A stretch of DNA of 40,707 bases. Source: Candidatus Omnitrophota bacterium. Its GTDB lineage: Bacteria; Omnitrophota; Gorgyraeia; Gygaellales; Profunditerraquicolaceae. Under the pieces are notes generated by a model. It worked only from the letters and a program-made list of their open reading frames with translations. It was not told the DNA's origin and ran no database searches. The number at the start of each line of letters is the position of its first letter. Within the stretch, counting starts at the first letter, position 1. The translations under genes were made by a program, and so were the position numbers. The stretch is from NCBI GenBank assembly GCA_016867115.1, contig VGKG01000009.1, positions 1 through 40,707 on the forward strand, read 5' to 3'. This document shows positions 1 to 7,262 of the stretch, piece after piece.

Positions 1-220
1 AGAGGGCACTACGATATAGCCCGGCAGGCGCCTTTTTGGCATAGCCCAGATATCCCACTACAAAAAGTGCAGGCCGGATTCTTTTTCCTTTTCGCAGGAT
101 GAATTCTTTAATATTCCCAAAAAGGACCGGAGAGGTCTTTTTTAGAGAATAGGCCTTATTCGCGCCTTTGATGTAGTTTTTTAATTCCCGTTCTATATGA
201 TTTTTTATTTTTAAAAACAT
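1..220 (-). CDS. polyprenyl diphosphate synthase, N-terminal part (runs off the window)
   Basis: Reading the minus strand from the ATG whose complement is at 218-220 gives about 73 residues without a stop. Residues around 35-60 read LFGNIKEFILRKGKRIRPAL. The GKRIRPAL block matches the conserved N-terminal segment of trans-isoprenyl diphosphate synthases (IspA/IspB/GGPP synthase type), which condense isopentenyl diphosphate with an allylic diphosphate. The aspartate-rich catalytic motifs would lie beyond the left edge, so chain length cannot be predicted. The gene is divergent from nikR, with about 118 nt between the two starts. No strong ribosome-binding site is visible. The other upstream ATG (complement at 234-236) is in a different frame. 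Confidence 0.72.
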   Translation of the reverse strand, partial: MFLKIKNHIERELKNYIKGANKAYSLKKTSPVLFGNIKEFILRKGKRIRPALFVVGYLGYAKKAPAGLYRSAL

Positions 221-277
221 GTCTGTATGTTACCATGCCGAGAGTATTAAGGCAAAATAAATTATATGAAGTAAAAG

Positions 278-305
278 TTGACAACGCATAATATTGTGTT
301 ATTAT
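278..305 (+). promoter_or_regulatory. nikR promoter with embedded imperfect palindrome
   Basis: TTGACA (278-283) and TATTAT (300-305) are separated by 16 nt, giving a good sigma-70-type promoter about 33 nt ahead of the nikR ATG. Between the boxes lies an imperfect dyad, AACGCA-N6-TGTGTT (283-300), with one mismatch in the arms. Its position would suit a repressor such as NikR itself. The dyad does not match the E. coli NikR operator, so autoregulation is only an inference. Confidence 0.5.
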
Positions 306-338
306 TTTAATAAATGTGCTACTAAGAAGAGGACAATC

Positions 339-752
339 ATGGCCCTGGTTAGATTCGGAGTTTGTTTAGAGAAGGAATTACTGCGTCAATTCGATCAGTG
401 TTTAAAGGAAAAAAGCTATACCAGCCGTTCAGAGGCGCTGCGTGATTTGGTCCGCCAGGACCTGGTAAAAAAAGAATGGCAGGAAGGCAGGGAAGTTGCG
501 GGGGCGGTTAATCTTATCTACGGCCATCACAAAAGAGAACTGTTAAATAAGATCACGGATATTCAGCATGATTTTCAGAAGCTGATCATTTCTACGCAGC
601 ATATCCATTTAGACCATAATAATTGTCTGGAAATAGTCGCCTTGAGAGGAAAACCAAAAGAAGTCCAAAAATTATTCGATACTTTAAAATCAATAAAAGG
701 TGTTAAGCATGCGGCTTTAAGCATGTCGACTACCGGCAAAGATATTAAGTGA
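339..752 (+). CDS. nikR: nickel-responsive transcriptional regulator NikR
   Basis: This is a 137-residue ribbon-helix-helix plus ACT-type regulator that binds Ni(II) and represses or adjusts nickel transport genes. The N-terminal RHH (residues 1-45) begins MALVRFGVCLEKELLRQFD. The C-terminal metal domain contains H77, H88, H90 and C96 in the context STQHIHLDHNNCLE, equivalent to the four square-planar nickel ligands of E. coli NikR (H76, H87, H89, C95). I chose the ATG at 339 because a GA-rich ribosome-binding site (AAGAAGAGGA) precedes it and the RHH strand starts there; the in-frame TTG at 294 lies within the promoter region. It is probably co-transcribed with the next small membrane gene and sits just before a NicO-type transporter, forming a nickel locus. 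Confidence 0.93.
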   Translation: MALVRFGVCLEKELLRQFDQCLKEKSYTSRSEALRDLVRQDLVKKEWQEGREVAGAVNLIYGHHKRELLNKITDIQHDFQKLIISTQHIHLDHNNCLEIVALRGKPKEVQKLFDTLKSIKGVKHAALSMSTTGKDIK

Positions 753-792
753 TCATATCCTTTAATTTGACATTCGGAAAGGAGGAAAAGAG

Positions 793-1080
793 ATGTGCTA
801 TCTGGGGCCGACTACGGCAGCAATCGTCACTACTTTTATGTGGAAGAGTAAAAAAACCCTAAGGCTCTTCTGGCTCATGCTTATGTTTTATGGCGGAACT
901 TTATTTGGGGTAATCGATCACCTTTGGAACGGTGAGTTATTTTTGGTTTCCGAGAACTGGGTAAAAGATTTGAGTTTAGGGGTAGTAATTACTGCCGGGA
1001 CAGTCTTGGCGTGGGCCGGGATTTTAGCCTTAGCAAAAAGAACCCCTTCCTTAAATATTTATCTTAGGACAGCGGAATAA
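793..1080 (+). CDS. small membrane protein co-cistronic with nikR, unknown function
   Basis: I do not recognise a characterised family. The 95-residue product starts MCYLGPTTAAIVTTFMW and shows two or three hydrophobic segments (about residues 5-17, 22-42 and 61-82), so it should be an integral membrane protein. Conserved-looking features are the N-terminal MCYLGP, an internal GVIDHLWNGELF and a short charged tail. A strong ribosome-binding site (GGAAAGGAGG) lies 8-10 nt before the ATG. It follows nikR by 40 nt and is followed by an intrinsic terminator, so the two genes probably form one nickel-controlled transcript. A role in nickel handling is a guess from context only. Confidence 0.75.
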   Translation: MCYLGPTTAAIVTTFMWKSKKTLRLFWLMLMFYGGTLFGVIDHLWNGELFLVSENWVKDLSLGVVITAGTVLAWAGILALAKRTPSLNIYLRTAE

Positions 1081-1094
1081 AGTATCTTTTTTTA

Positions 1095-1140
1095 AAGGAG
1101 GACATTTTCGGGCTCTATCGAAGGTGTCCTCTTTGTTTTT
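1095..1140 (+). terminator. intrinsic terminator after the nikR transcript
   Basis: The stem AAGGAGGACA (1095-1104) pairs with TGTCCTCTT (1125-1133). An inner TTCG/CGAA pairing extends it, and TTTGTTTTT follows. It separates nikR and the small membrane gene from the NicO transcript. Confidence 0.75.
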
Positions 1141-1156
1141 AAATGAAACTTTATTG

Positions 1157-1184
1157 TTGAAAATCCAAATAATACATATAAAAT
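1157..1184 (+). promoter_or_regulatory. promoter for the NicO-dsbD-htpX gene group
   Basis: TTGAAA (1157-1162) and TAAAAT (1179-1184) are spaced by 16 nt. The predicted start is near 1191, only about 16 nt ahead of the transporter ATG, with GAAGGGA as ribosome-binding site. An ATG at 1191 opens an 8-codon mini-ORF that overlaps the transporter start. Confidence 0.6.
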
Positions 1185-1206
1185 AGATCTATGAAAGAAG
1201 GGACAA

Positions 1207-1848
1207 ATGAGTGATTCTCTCTTGATCCTGTCCATTTCCACTCTTTCCGTCGCTTTCCTGCATGCTTTGGCTCCGGACCACTGGATGCCTTTTGCCGCTA
1301 TTGCCAAGGCCCAGAAATGGTCAAAACTGAAGCTTCTCTGGATAACCCTTATCTCCGGCATAGGCCATGTCGGGATCTCCGTACTTTTCAGTGTCATCGG
1401 CATCCTGTTGGGCTTTAGCCTCTCAAGGATAGAGGGCGCAGAAAGTTCGCGGGGCAGCATTGCGCTATGGCTCCTGATCGGTTTCGGGATCGCTTACATG
1501 CTCTGGGGCATAAAGAAGGCGCGGCAGAGGAATAGCGATGCCCTTACCGAGAAAGAGGCGAAAGCTAAGACAGTGGCGATGTGGACCTTTTTTGCGGTAG
1601 TGATCCTGGGGCCATGCGAACCGCTGGTGCCGCTGGTATTCTTAGGGTACAACTATGGCTGGGCAGGAGTGGCCGCCGTAAGCGCTATTTTTTCCGCGGT
1701 CACCCTGGCCATGATGTTAGTGCAGAGCCTCTTAGCGTACCTGGGGATCCAGCTGATCAGAGGCGGCTTTATGGAGCGTTATTCCCATGCTTTCGCAGGG
1801 CTGGTGATCGCCTTTACCGGCGCCTTTGTCATGTTCGCAGGCATATAA
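1207..1848 (+). CDS. NicO/RcnA-family nickel-cobalt transporter-like protein
   Basis: A 213-residue polytopic membrane protein. The first transmembrane segment ends in HALAPDH (H19 to H25), the H-x4-D-H signature of NicO-family and UreH-like nickel/cobalt transporters. A second motif, GIGHVGIS, lies near residue 57. About six hydrophobic segments are visible, split by a charged cytoplasmic loop around residues 105-120. It should move Ni(II) or Co(II) across the inner membrane; direction cannot be told from sequence, since the family includes both uptake and efflux members. It has its own promoter right after the nikR terminator, so NikR control is plausible. The next gene starts 23 nt downstream. 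Confidence 0.8.
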   Translation: MSDSLLILSISTLSVAFLHALAPDHWMPFAAIAKAQKWSKLKLLWITLISGIGHVGISVLFSVIGILLGFSLSRIEGAESSRGSIALWLLIGFGIAYMLWGIKKARQRNSDALTEKEAKAKTVAMWTFFAVVILGPCEPLVPLVFLGYNYGWAGVAAVSAIFSAVTLAMMLVQSLLAYLGIQLIRGGFMERYSHAFAGLVIAFTGAFVMFAGI

Positions 1849-1871
1849 TTCCCGCCGAGAAACAGATTAAT

Positions 1872-3044
1872 ATGAGGCTGAAAAAAGAGCACCTTTTAAT
1901 AATTCCGTTTTTTTTATTCGCGCTGACGGCGATGAGTTTTGCCGCCGAGATGCCGAAGCTGATCTTTTTTCATTCTCCTTCCTGCCAGGAATGCCAGAAG
2001 GCAAAAGCCGAGGTCATCCCGCAGATAGAAAAAGAGTTTAAAGGCCGCCTTGAGATAGCATACCGCGATATCTCCGAGATGGAAGCTTACCTCGATCTCT
2101 TAAGCCTTGAGAAGGAATATGGTGTCGAGCCGACCCTCCAGCTGCCCATATTTTTCCTCAAAGGGAGATTCTTAAGCGGCAAGGAAGTGACTTTGGCGGG
2201 CCTGCGTAAGTTTATCCCGGAGATGCTCGGGTACGCGGCGCAGGAAAAGGAGAGGGTTTCTTCGACGGATCTGGCCGGGCACTTTAAGACCTTCACTCCC
2301 CTGGCCATTGTCAGCGCCGGGCTCATTGACGGGATAAACCCCTGCGCCTTTACCGTGATCGTATTCTTCATCTCTTTTTTGTTCCTGCAGGGTTATTCGC
2401 GAAGAGACATTGCCGTTATCGGGCTCTTATTTATTCTGGCGGTATTTCTTACTTATCTTTTGATCGGTATCGGGCTATTCGGTTTTCTTTACCGCCTGAG
2501 CGGTTTCTGGCTGGTGACTAAAATATTTAATCTCTGCATCGGCGCATCCAGCCTGATCTTTGGGGGCTTTGCGCTTTATGACCTTTACAAATACGGGCAG
2601 GCCGGGCAGACCGAGGGATTGATCCTGCAGCTGCCGCAGGCAGTGAAGAATCAGATCCATAAGGTCATCGGCTGGCACTACCGTAAGACCGGTAAGGCCG
2701 GCGAAGGCAAGCCGCAGAAAGGGCATCTTTGGAAACTGGGCTTAAGCGCCCTTGGCTGCGGTTTTATCATCTCGCTTTTGGAGGCGGTCTGCACCGGGCA
2801 GACCTATATCCCGACCATCGCCTTCATCATCAAGACAAACCACATGAAACTGCAGGCATTCGGATACCTCCTGCTTTATAACGCCATGTTCATCGTCCCG
2901 CTTCTTGCGGTATTTCTTATGGCATTGCTGGGAGTGACTTCTGTGCAATTCTCGGACTTTTTAAAGCGGCATCTGGCAACGGTCAAGCTATTAATGGCGG
3001 TTTTATTTTTCAGTTTAGGGGCATTTTTGATCTGGAGGGCCTGA
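1872..3044 (+). CDS. thioredoxin-like/CcdA-type thiol-disulfide transporter
   Basis: A 390-residue protein with an N-terminal signal sequence (about residues 7-25). A periplasmic thioredoxin-like part follows with C38-Q-E-C41, then a CcdA/DsbD-like membrane domain. Two membrane cysteines, C158 (GINPCAF) and C307 (LEAVCTGQ), correspond to the pair that passes electrons across the inner membrane in DsbD. A basic cytoplasmic loop (about 238-285) divides the two membrane halves, as in CcdA. It likely delivers reducing power to periplasmic proteins. The frame is open upstream to 1581, but the ATG at 1872 gives a proper signal peptide and does not overlap the transporter gene. The stop overlaps the next start (TGATG). 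Confidence 0.83.
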   Translation: MRLKKEHLLIIPFFLFALTAMSFAAEMPKLIFFHSPSCQECQKAKAEVIPQIEKEFKGRLEIAYRDISEMEAYLDLLSLEKEYGVEPTLQLPIFFLKGRFLSGKEVTLAGLRKFIPEMLGYAAQEKERVSSTDLAGHFKTFTPLAIVSAGLIDGINPCAFTVIVFFISFLFLQGYSRRDIAVIGLLFILAVFLTYLLIGIGLFGFLYRLSGFWLVTKIFNLCIGASSLIFGGFALYDLYKYGQAGQTEGLILQLPQAVKNQIHKVIGWHYRKTGKAGEGKPQKGHLWKLGLSALGCGFIISLLEAVCTGQTYIPTIAFIIKTNHMKLQAFGYLLLYNAMFIVPLLAVFLMALLGVTSVQFSDFLKRHLATVKLLMAVLFFSLGAFLIWRA

Positions 3045-3469
3045 TGCGGAGATTTTTTGCGTTTTTATTCGTTTTCCTGTGCGTCTTTCCCGGCGGATGC
3101 ACCTCAAAAACGACTAAGCCGCAACAGAAAGCCGCTGTACTAAAACAGGTCTCCGCTGACCCCTTTACCTGGGATTTTGGAAAAGCGGAAGAGAAGACGG
3201 TCCTGGCCCATGAGTTTATTTTAAAGAATAACGGTAAAAAGCCGTTGAATATCACCGGCACGCATTCTTCCTGCGGCTGCGCGGTTTCGGAAGCAAAGAA
3301 GAAGGCCCTTCAGCCGGGCGAGAGCACGACGATAGAAGTGAAGTTCAATACCAAAGGTTATTACGGGCAGGTCTCCCAATTTATTTATGTAAATACCGAT
3401 GACCCGGTAGATCCGGTGATCAAGTTTACCGTAAAGGCCGAGGTCACGGCAGCAGGAGGAGGTAAATAA
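3044..3469 (+). CDS. DUF1573 lipoprotein
   Basis: A 141-residue protein with a lipoprotein signal peptide ending in FPGGC (lipid-attached C19). A single immunoglobulin-like DUF1573 domain follows, recognised from WDFGKAEEKTVLAHEFILKN and the SCGCAV motif around residue 78. Members are exported and often encoded with thiol-redox proteins; the function is not settled. The cysteine pair in SCGC may be a redox or metal site served by the upstream CcdA-like protein (inference). Its start codon overlaps the preceding stop and the htpX start follows one nucleotide after its own stop, so translational coupling is likely. Confidence 0.8.
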   Translation: MRRFFAFLFVFLCVFPGGCTSKTTKPQQKAAVLKQVSADPFTWDFGKAEEKTVLAHEFILKNNGKKPLNITGTHSSCGCAVSEAKKKALQPGESTTIEVKFNTKGYYGQVSQFIYVNTDDPVDPVIKFTVKAEVTAAGGGK

Positions 3470-3470
3470 A

Positions 3471-4430
3471 ATGTTTTTCCTTAAATTAAGGATGTGGCTT
3501 CTGGTGGCAGTCCTATTCGCTCTCGTTTATGCCGTAGTCGTAGTCATCGGCACGGCGATGGGCATGGATAATTTCTATATTTATCTGGCTATCTCGTTCC
3601 TGTTCATGCTCGTGCAGTATCTTCTGGGCCCGAAGCTGGTCGAATGGTCCATGCGCGTAAAATACATCGGCAAGCAGGATAACCCCAGGCTCTACCAGAT
3701 GGTCGAGGGTCTTGCCGTCACAGCCCAGATCCCCATGCCTAAAGTAGGCATTGCCCGGATCTCCATCCCCAATGCCTTTGCCTTTGGCCGCAGCATCCGG
3801 GACGGCAGGGTCTGCGTTACCGAGGGGATACTCAACCTGCTTAAGGAGCCGGAATTAAGGGCAGTGCTGGGGCATGAGATCACGCATCTAAAAAACCGCG
3901 ATATGCTTACTATCACCCTGCTTTCGGTCATCCCCATGATCATGTACCGTATTGCCTGGCATTTTTTATTCTACGGCAGAAGGCGGGATTCGCGCAGCTC
4001 AAATACTGCGCTTATCGGAATGGCGGCTTTCCTCTTTTATTTTATCACTAACCTGCTTGTGCTTTACGCCTCCCGCATCCGCGAATATTTTGCTGACCGG
4101 GGCTCGGTGCTGCTAGGGAACTCTCCGTCGGCAATGGCGACCAGCCTCTACAAGCTGGCGTACGGCTCGGCGCGCATGGATAAGTCTGCGATCAAGGATG
4201 CCGAAGGCCTGAAGGCCTTCTTTGTGAATGACCCCTCGCGGGCCCTGAATGAAGTGCGGCAGCTTTCGCAGCTGGACCTGGATAGAAGCGGCTCGCTGGA
4301 TGCCAATGAACTGGAGGCACTGCGGACAAAACAGGTGCGTTTAGGCTTCGGGGACAGGCTCTTAGAGCTCCTGAGTACCCACCCGAACATGCTTAAGCGT
4401 ATCAAGCAGCTTTCTGATTACCGCGCTTAA
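3471..4430 (+). CDS. htpX: HtpX-like M48 membrane protease with an EF-hand loop
   Basis: A 319-residue zinc metalloprotease of the HtpX family, which degrades damaged inner-membrane proteins. Two N-terminal membrane segments (about 9-30 and 36-53) are followed by HEITH at 135-139. Two further membrane segments (about 150-167 and 181-200) precede the SRIREYFAD motif with the third zinc ligand E205. Unusually, a cytoplasmic insertion at residues 269-280 reads DLDRSGSLDANE, a complete EF-hand loop with D, D, S, S, D and E at loop positions 1, 3, 5, 7, 9 and 12. This suggests calcium sensing, an inference from the motif. It is the last gene of its group, followed by a strong terminator. Confidence 0.88.
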   Translation: MFFLKLRMWLLVAVLFALVYAVVVVIGTAMGMDNFYIYLAISFLFMLVQYLLGPKLVEWSMRVKYIGKQDNPRLYQMVEGLAVTAQIPMPKVGIARISIPNAFAFGRSIRDGRVCVTEGILNLLKEPELRAVLGHEITHLKNRDMLTITLLSVIPMIMYRIAWHFLFYGRRRDSRSSNTALIGMAAFLFYFITNLLVLYASRIREYFADRGSVLLGNSPSAMATSLYKLAYGSARMDKSAIKDAEGLKAFFVNDPSRALNEVRQLSQLDLDRSGSLDANELEALRTKQVRLGFGDRLLELLSTHPNMLKRIKQLSDYRA

Positions 4431-4459
4431 CGCTAACCCCCTTAAATTCCAACAGGATA

Positions 4460-4495
4460 CCCCGTCTTTCCCGAAGGAAAGGCGGGGTTTTCTTT
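4460..4495 (+). terminator. intrinsic terminator after htpX
   Basis: A 12-bp stem (4460-4471 with 4476-4487, one G-T wobble), a CGAA tetraloop and the tract TTTTCTTT. It directly abuts the lysS promoter. Confidence 0.9.
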
Positions 4496-4497
4496 GA

Positions 4498-4526
4498 TTG
4501 ACAGAGGAGGACTTTTACTATATAAT
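4498..4526 (+). promoter_or_regulatory. consensus promoter of lysS, giving a leaderless mRNA
   Basis: TTGACA (4498-4503), a 17-nt spacer and TATAAT (4521-4526) match the sigma-70 consensus exactly. Only 9 nt separate the -10 box from the lysS ATG at 4536, so transcription should begin within about three nucleotides of the start codon, leaving no room for a ribosome-binding site on the mRNA. Confidence 0.8.
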
Positions 4527-4535
4527 TATTGGACT

Positions 4536-5981
4536 ATGGAACTAGATGACATTATTTCCCAGAGAAAAGCTAAGTTGAAGTCCTTGCAGGACAAGGGCAT
4601 AGACGTATTTGCCAGCCACGCCCTTACGCGCGAAGATATAGGTAAATTACTGGCTGATTTCCAGGAGGGCAGGAAGGTAAATATCGCCGGCCGCATCACT
4701 GCCAAGCGCCTGCACGGCAAGGTATTGTTCATGGATCTAAGGGATTCAAGCGGCCGCATCCAGCTCTACGTTAAGGCTGATTTTGTGGGCAAGGATAAGT
4801 TTTCCCTTTTAGAGCAGGATATGGATATCGCGGATTTTCTTTTTGTGGCGGGAGAACTTTTTAAGACGCATACGGATGAGCCGACGGTAAAAGTAGAAGA
4901 TTTCGCGATCATCTCCAAAGCCCTGCGCCCCCTGCCGGAAAAGTGGCACGGGCTTAAAGACGTAGAGACGCGCTACCGCCAGCGGTATCTGGACCTGGTC
5001 GCCAATGAAGAGGTAAGAAAAGTTTTTATCGCGCGCTCAAAGATCACCAAATCCATCCGGGAGTTCCTGGACAGCCGCGGTTTCCTGGAAGTAGAGACGC
5101 CGATGATGCACAATATCCCGGGCGGCGCAGCCGGCAGGCCGTTTAAGACGAAGCACAATGAGTACGATATGGAGCTCTATTTAAGGATCGCTCCGGAGCT
5201 TTATCTAAAGCGCCTGCTCGTCGGCGGGCTTGAGCGGGTCTATGAGATAAACCGTTCTTACCGCAATGAGGGAGTCTCTACCAAACATAATCCCGAGTTC
5301 ACCATGCTTGAGGTCTATCAGGCCTACGCCAATTATCAGGATATGATGCAGCTGGTCGAGGGCCTGATCGTCTCGGTAGCCAAAGAGACGCTCGGTACGA
5401 CTAAGATCACTTATCAGGGGAAAGAGATAGACCTTACTCCTCCCTGGCAGAAGCGTTCTTTTGCCGGGATGGTCAGGGAAAAGTTCGGCATCGAGCCGCA
5501 GGATGAACCGGATAAGATGCTTCAGAAGCTGCAGGGGGCCGGGTTCGCCGCAGGGCTGAAGCGCCTGAGCCGCTCGCAGATCAATAAGATCATTGAGGAG
5601 ATCCTGGAGCAGGAGATGAGCCTGAACCCTACTTTTATTACCGACTATTTCAGCTATCTCTGCCCCCTGGCAAAAAATAAAAAAGATAACCCTCTGATTT
5701 CGGAGCGATTTGAGTTGTACATCGCCGGTATCGAGGTCGCCAATGCCTATTCTGAGCTGAACGACCCGGTGGAGCAGCGCCGGAGGTTCGAAGAAGAGAT
5801 CAAAGAACTCACCGCGGATGAGAAGAAGAATGTGGACGACGATTATGTCCTGGCCCTTGAGCACGGCATGCCTCCTGCCGGAGGCCTGGGCATAGGGATC
5901 GACAGGCTGGTCATGCTGCTGACAGGCCAGCCTTCAATACGCGACGTGATCCTATTTCCTTTGTTAAGGCCGGAACAATAA
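4536..5981 (+). CDS. lysS: lysyl-tRNA synthetase, class II
   Basis: A 481-residue class II enzyme charging tRNA-Lys. The N-terminal OB-fold anticodon-binding domain (about 40-140) includes GRITAKRLHGKVLFMDLRD. The catalytic domain carries motif 1 around FLEVETPMMHNIPGGA, motif 2 in YRNEGVSTKHNPEFTMLEVY and motif 3 in GLGIGIDRLVMLLT near the C-terminus. The length fits bacterial LysRS. I take the ATG at 4536: the family's N-terminal pattern starts there, and upstream in-frame codons fall inside the promoter. Expressed from its own promoter between a terminator and a palindromic repeat. A long antisense open frame inside it is a codon-bias shadow. Confidence 0.97.
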   Translation: MELDDIISQRKAKLKSLQDKGIDVFASHALTREDIGKLLADFQEGRKVNIAGRITAKRLHGKVLFMDLRDSSGRIQLYVKADFVGKDKFSLLEQDMDIADFLFVAGELFKTHTDEPTVKVEDFAIISKALRPLPEKWHGLKDVETRYRQRYLDLVANEEVRKVFIARSKITKSIREFLDSRGFLEVETPMMHNIPGGAAGRPFKTKHNEYDMELYLRIAPELYLKRLLVGGLERVYEINRSYRNEGVSTKHNPEFTMLEVYQAYANYQDMMQLVEGLIVSVAKETLGTTKITYQGKEIDLTPPWQKRSFAGMVREKFGIEPQDEPDKMLQKLQGAGFAAGLKRLSRSQINKIIEEILEQEMSLNPTFITDYFSYLCPLAKNKKDNPLISERFELYIAGIEVANAYSELNDPVEQRRRFEEEIKELTADEKKNVDDDYVLALEHGMPPAGGLGIGIDRLVMLLTGQPSIRDVILFPLLRPEQ

Positions 5982-5986
5982 AATTA

Positions 5987-6064
5987 TGATTACACAGATT
6001 TTTAAAAAGATTACACAGATTGAAGCTTTTATCTGTGTAATCTAATTTTCAATCGGTGTAATCA
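5987..6064 (+). repeat. nested palindromic repeat element, copy A (upstream of lolC)
   Basis: Four copies of a 13-mer: TGATTACACAGAT (5987-5999), AGATTACACAGAT (6008-6020), then inverted ATCTGTGTAATCT (6031-6043) and ATCGGTGTAATCA (6052-6064). Copies 1 and 4 pair as an outer stem and 2 and 3 as an inner stem. The same layout recurs at 14583-14659. It fills nearly the whole lysS-lolC gap; the last unit ends 7 nt before the lolC ATG, where no ribosome-binding site is evident. Confidence 0.9.
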
Positions 6065-6071
6065 ATTTAAA

Positions 6072-7262
6072 ATGAAAACAGAGTTATTTATCAGCTGGCG
6101 CTATCTTGCCACCAAGAGAAAAGAGAAGTTCATCTCCCTTATCAGCGTGATCTCGGTCTTAGGAATAGCTATCGGGGTGGCCGCGCTCATCGTGGTCATC
6201 GCGGTGATGACCGGATTTGACCGGGACCTGCGCGATAAGATCATTGGCAACTACGCGCACATCACCTTAAGCGGTTTTCATCCCATCGGAACCGCAGAAT
6301 ACGCGCAAGTCAAAGATAAGATCAGCGCCAACAGCCGCGTAAAGGGTTTTGCTCCCTATATCCAGGGCCAGGTGCTGGTAAAAGACGTGAACCGTTTTTT
6401 TGCCGTAGGTATTAGGGGTATTGATCCTGAGGCTGAAGTCAGAGTCACCAAGCTTAAAGAATATCTGGCCTCCGGCAATATTGAAGACCTTAAACCGGGC
6501 ACGATCGTAGTCGGAAAAGAGCTGGCCATGATTCTCGGCCTGAAGAAGGGTTCGGGCCTGACTATCTTTTCTCCGCTGGGCAAACCATACAACCTGAAGG
6601 TAGCCGGGATATTCCGTTCCGGGATGTACGATTACGACTTGAACCTTGTCTTCACGCATCTTTCAAGCGCACAGGAGATCTTGGGCCTGCCGGGCCAGGT
6701 CAGTTCTGTTGCCATAAAACTGGATGACCTTTATCAGGCGGATAAGGTGCGGGATGAGCTCTCCGCAAGCCTCGGCCTTGACTATGTCCTGCGCACCTGG
6801 ATCGAGGCGAATCAGAACTTTTTCGCGGCTTTAAAGCTGGAAAAGTTCACCATGTTCGTTATCCTGACTTTGATCATTCTGGTTGCGGCTTTCAATATCG
6901 CCAGCACCCTGATCGTGATGGTGGTGGAGAAGACCAAAGATATCGGGATATTAAAAGCTATCGGCATGCCGGCCAGCGGTATCAGGCGGATCTTTACTCT
7001 TGAGGGCCTGATCATCGGTTTTCTTGGGACCGGCCTTGGCCTTGGGGTGGGATTATTGCTCTGCCTTCTGCTTGAAAAATACCAGTTTGTGAAACTGCCT
7101 TCGGACATTTATTATATTGACCGGCTGCCGGTGTCTTTGCAGGCCTGGCCCGATGTTACCCTGATCATCGCTGCCAGCCTCATGATCACGCTGGTTGCGA
7201 CGATCTATCCGGCAGTGAGGGCTGCGCGCCTTGAGCCGGTGGAAGCGCTGCGTTATGAGTAA
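6072..7262 (+). CDS. lolC: LolC/LolE-type lipoprotein-releasing ABC permease
   Basis: A 396-residue MacB-fold permease. It has an N-terminal membrane segment (about 22-48, SLISVISVLGIAIGVAALIV), a large periplasmic domain (about 50-260) and three C-terminal membrane segments (about 263-288, 310-340 and 358-382). The protein ends in AVRAARLEPVEALRYE, typical of this family. With the ATPase encoded next (start overlapping this stop), it should extract lipoproteins from the inner membrane for transfer to the outer membrane. Only one permease gene is present, suggesting a homodimer (LolF-like) rather than LolC plus LolE. No ribosome-binding site is visible. Confidence 0.9.
   Translation: MKTELFISWRYLATKRKEKFISLISVISVLGIAIGVAALIVVIAVMTGFDRDLRDKIIGNYAHITLSGFHPIGTAEYAQVKDKISANSRVKGFAPYIQGQVLVKDVNRFFAVGIRGIDPEAEVRVTKLKEYLASGNIEDLKPGTIVVGKELAMILGLKKGSGLTIFSPLGKPYNLKVAGIFRSGMYDYDLNLVFTHLSSAQEILGLPGQVSSVAIKLDDLYQADKVRDELSASLGLDYVLRTWIEANQNFFAALKLEKFTMFVILTLIILVAAFNIASTLIVMVVEKTKDIGILKAIGMPASGIRRIFTLEGLIIGFLGTGLGLGVGLLLCLLLEKYQFVKLPSDIYYIDRLPVSLQAWPDVTLIIAASLMITLVATIYPAVRAARLEPVEALRYE

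Noticed and set aside
294-338. Extended nikR start at TTG 294
   Set aside because: It would lie inside the promoter; the RHH fold and a ribosome-binding site point to ATG 339.
767-772. TTGACA as a promoter for the small membrane gene
   Set aside because: The corresponding -10 position falls in the ribosome-binding site and start codon and shows no match.
1581-1871. 97-codon upstream extension of the CcdA-like gene
   Set aside because: It overlaps the NicO transporter in another frame and the sequence is arginine/glycine-rich nonsense; the ATG at 1872 starts a proper signal peptide.
5205-5864. 219-codon open frame antisense to lysS
   Set aside because: It lies wholly within the conserved lysS gene, has no family resemblance and no ribosome-binding site. 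Codon bias of the sense gene explains it.
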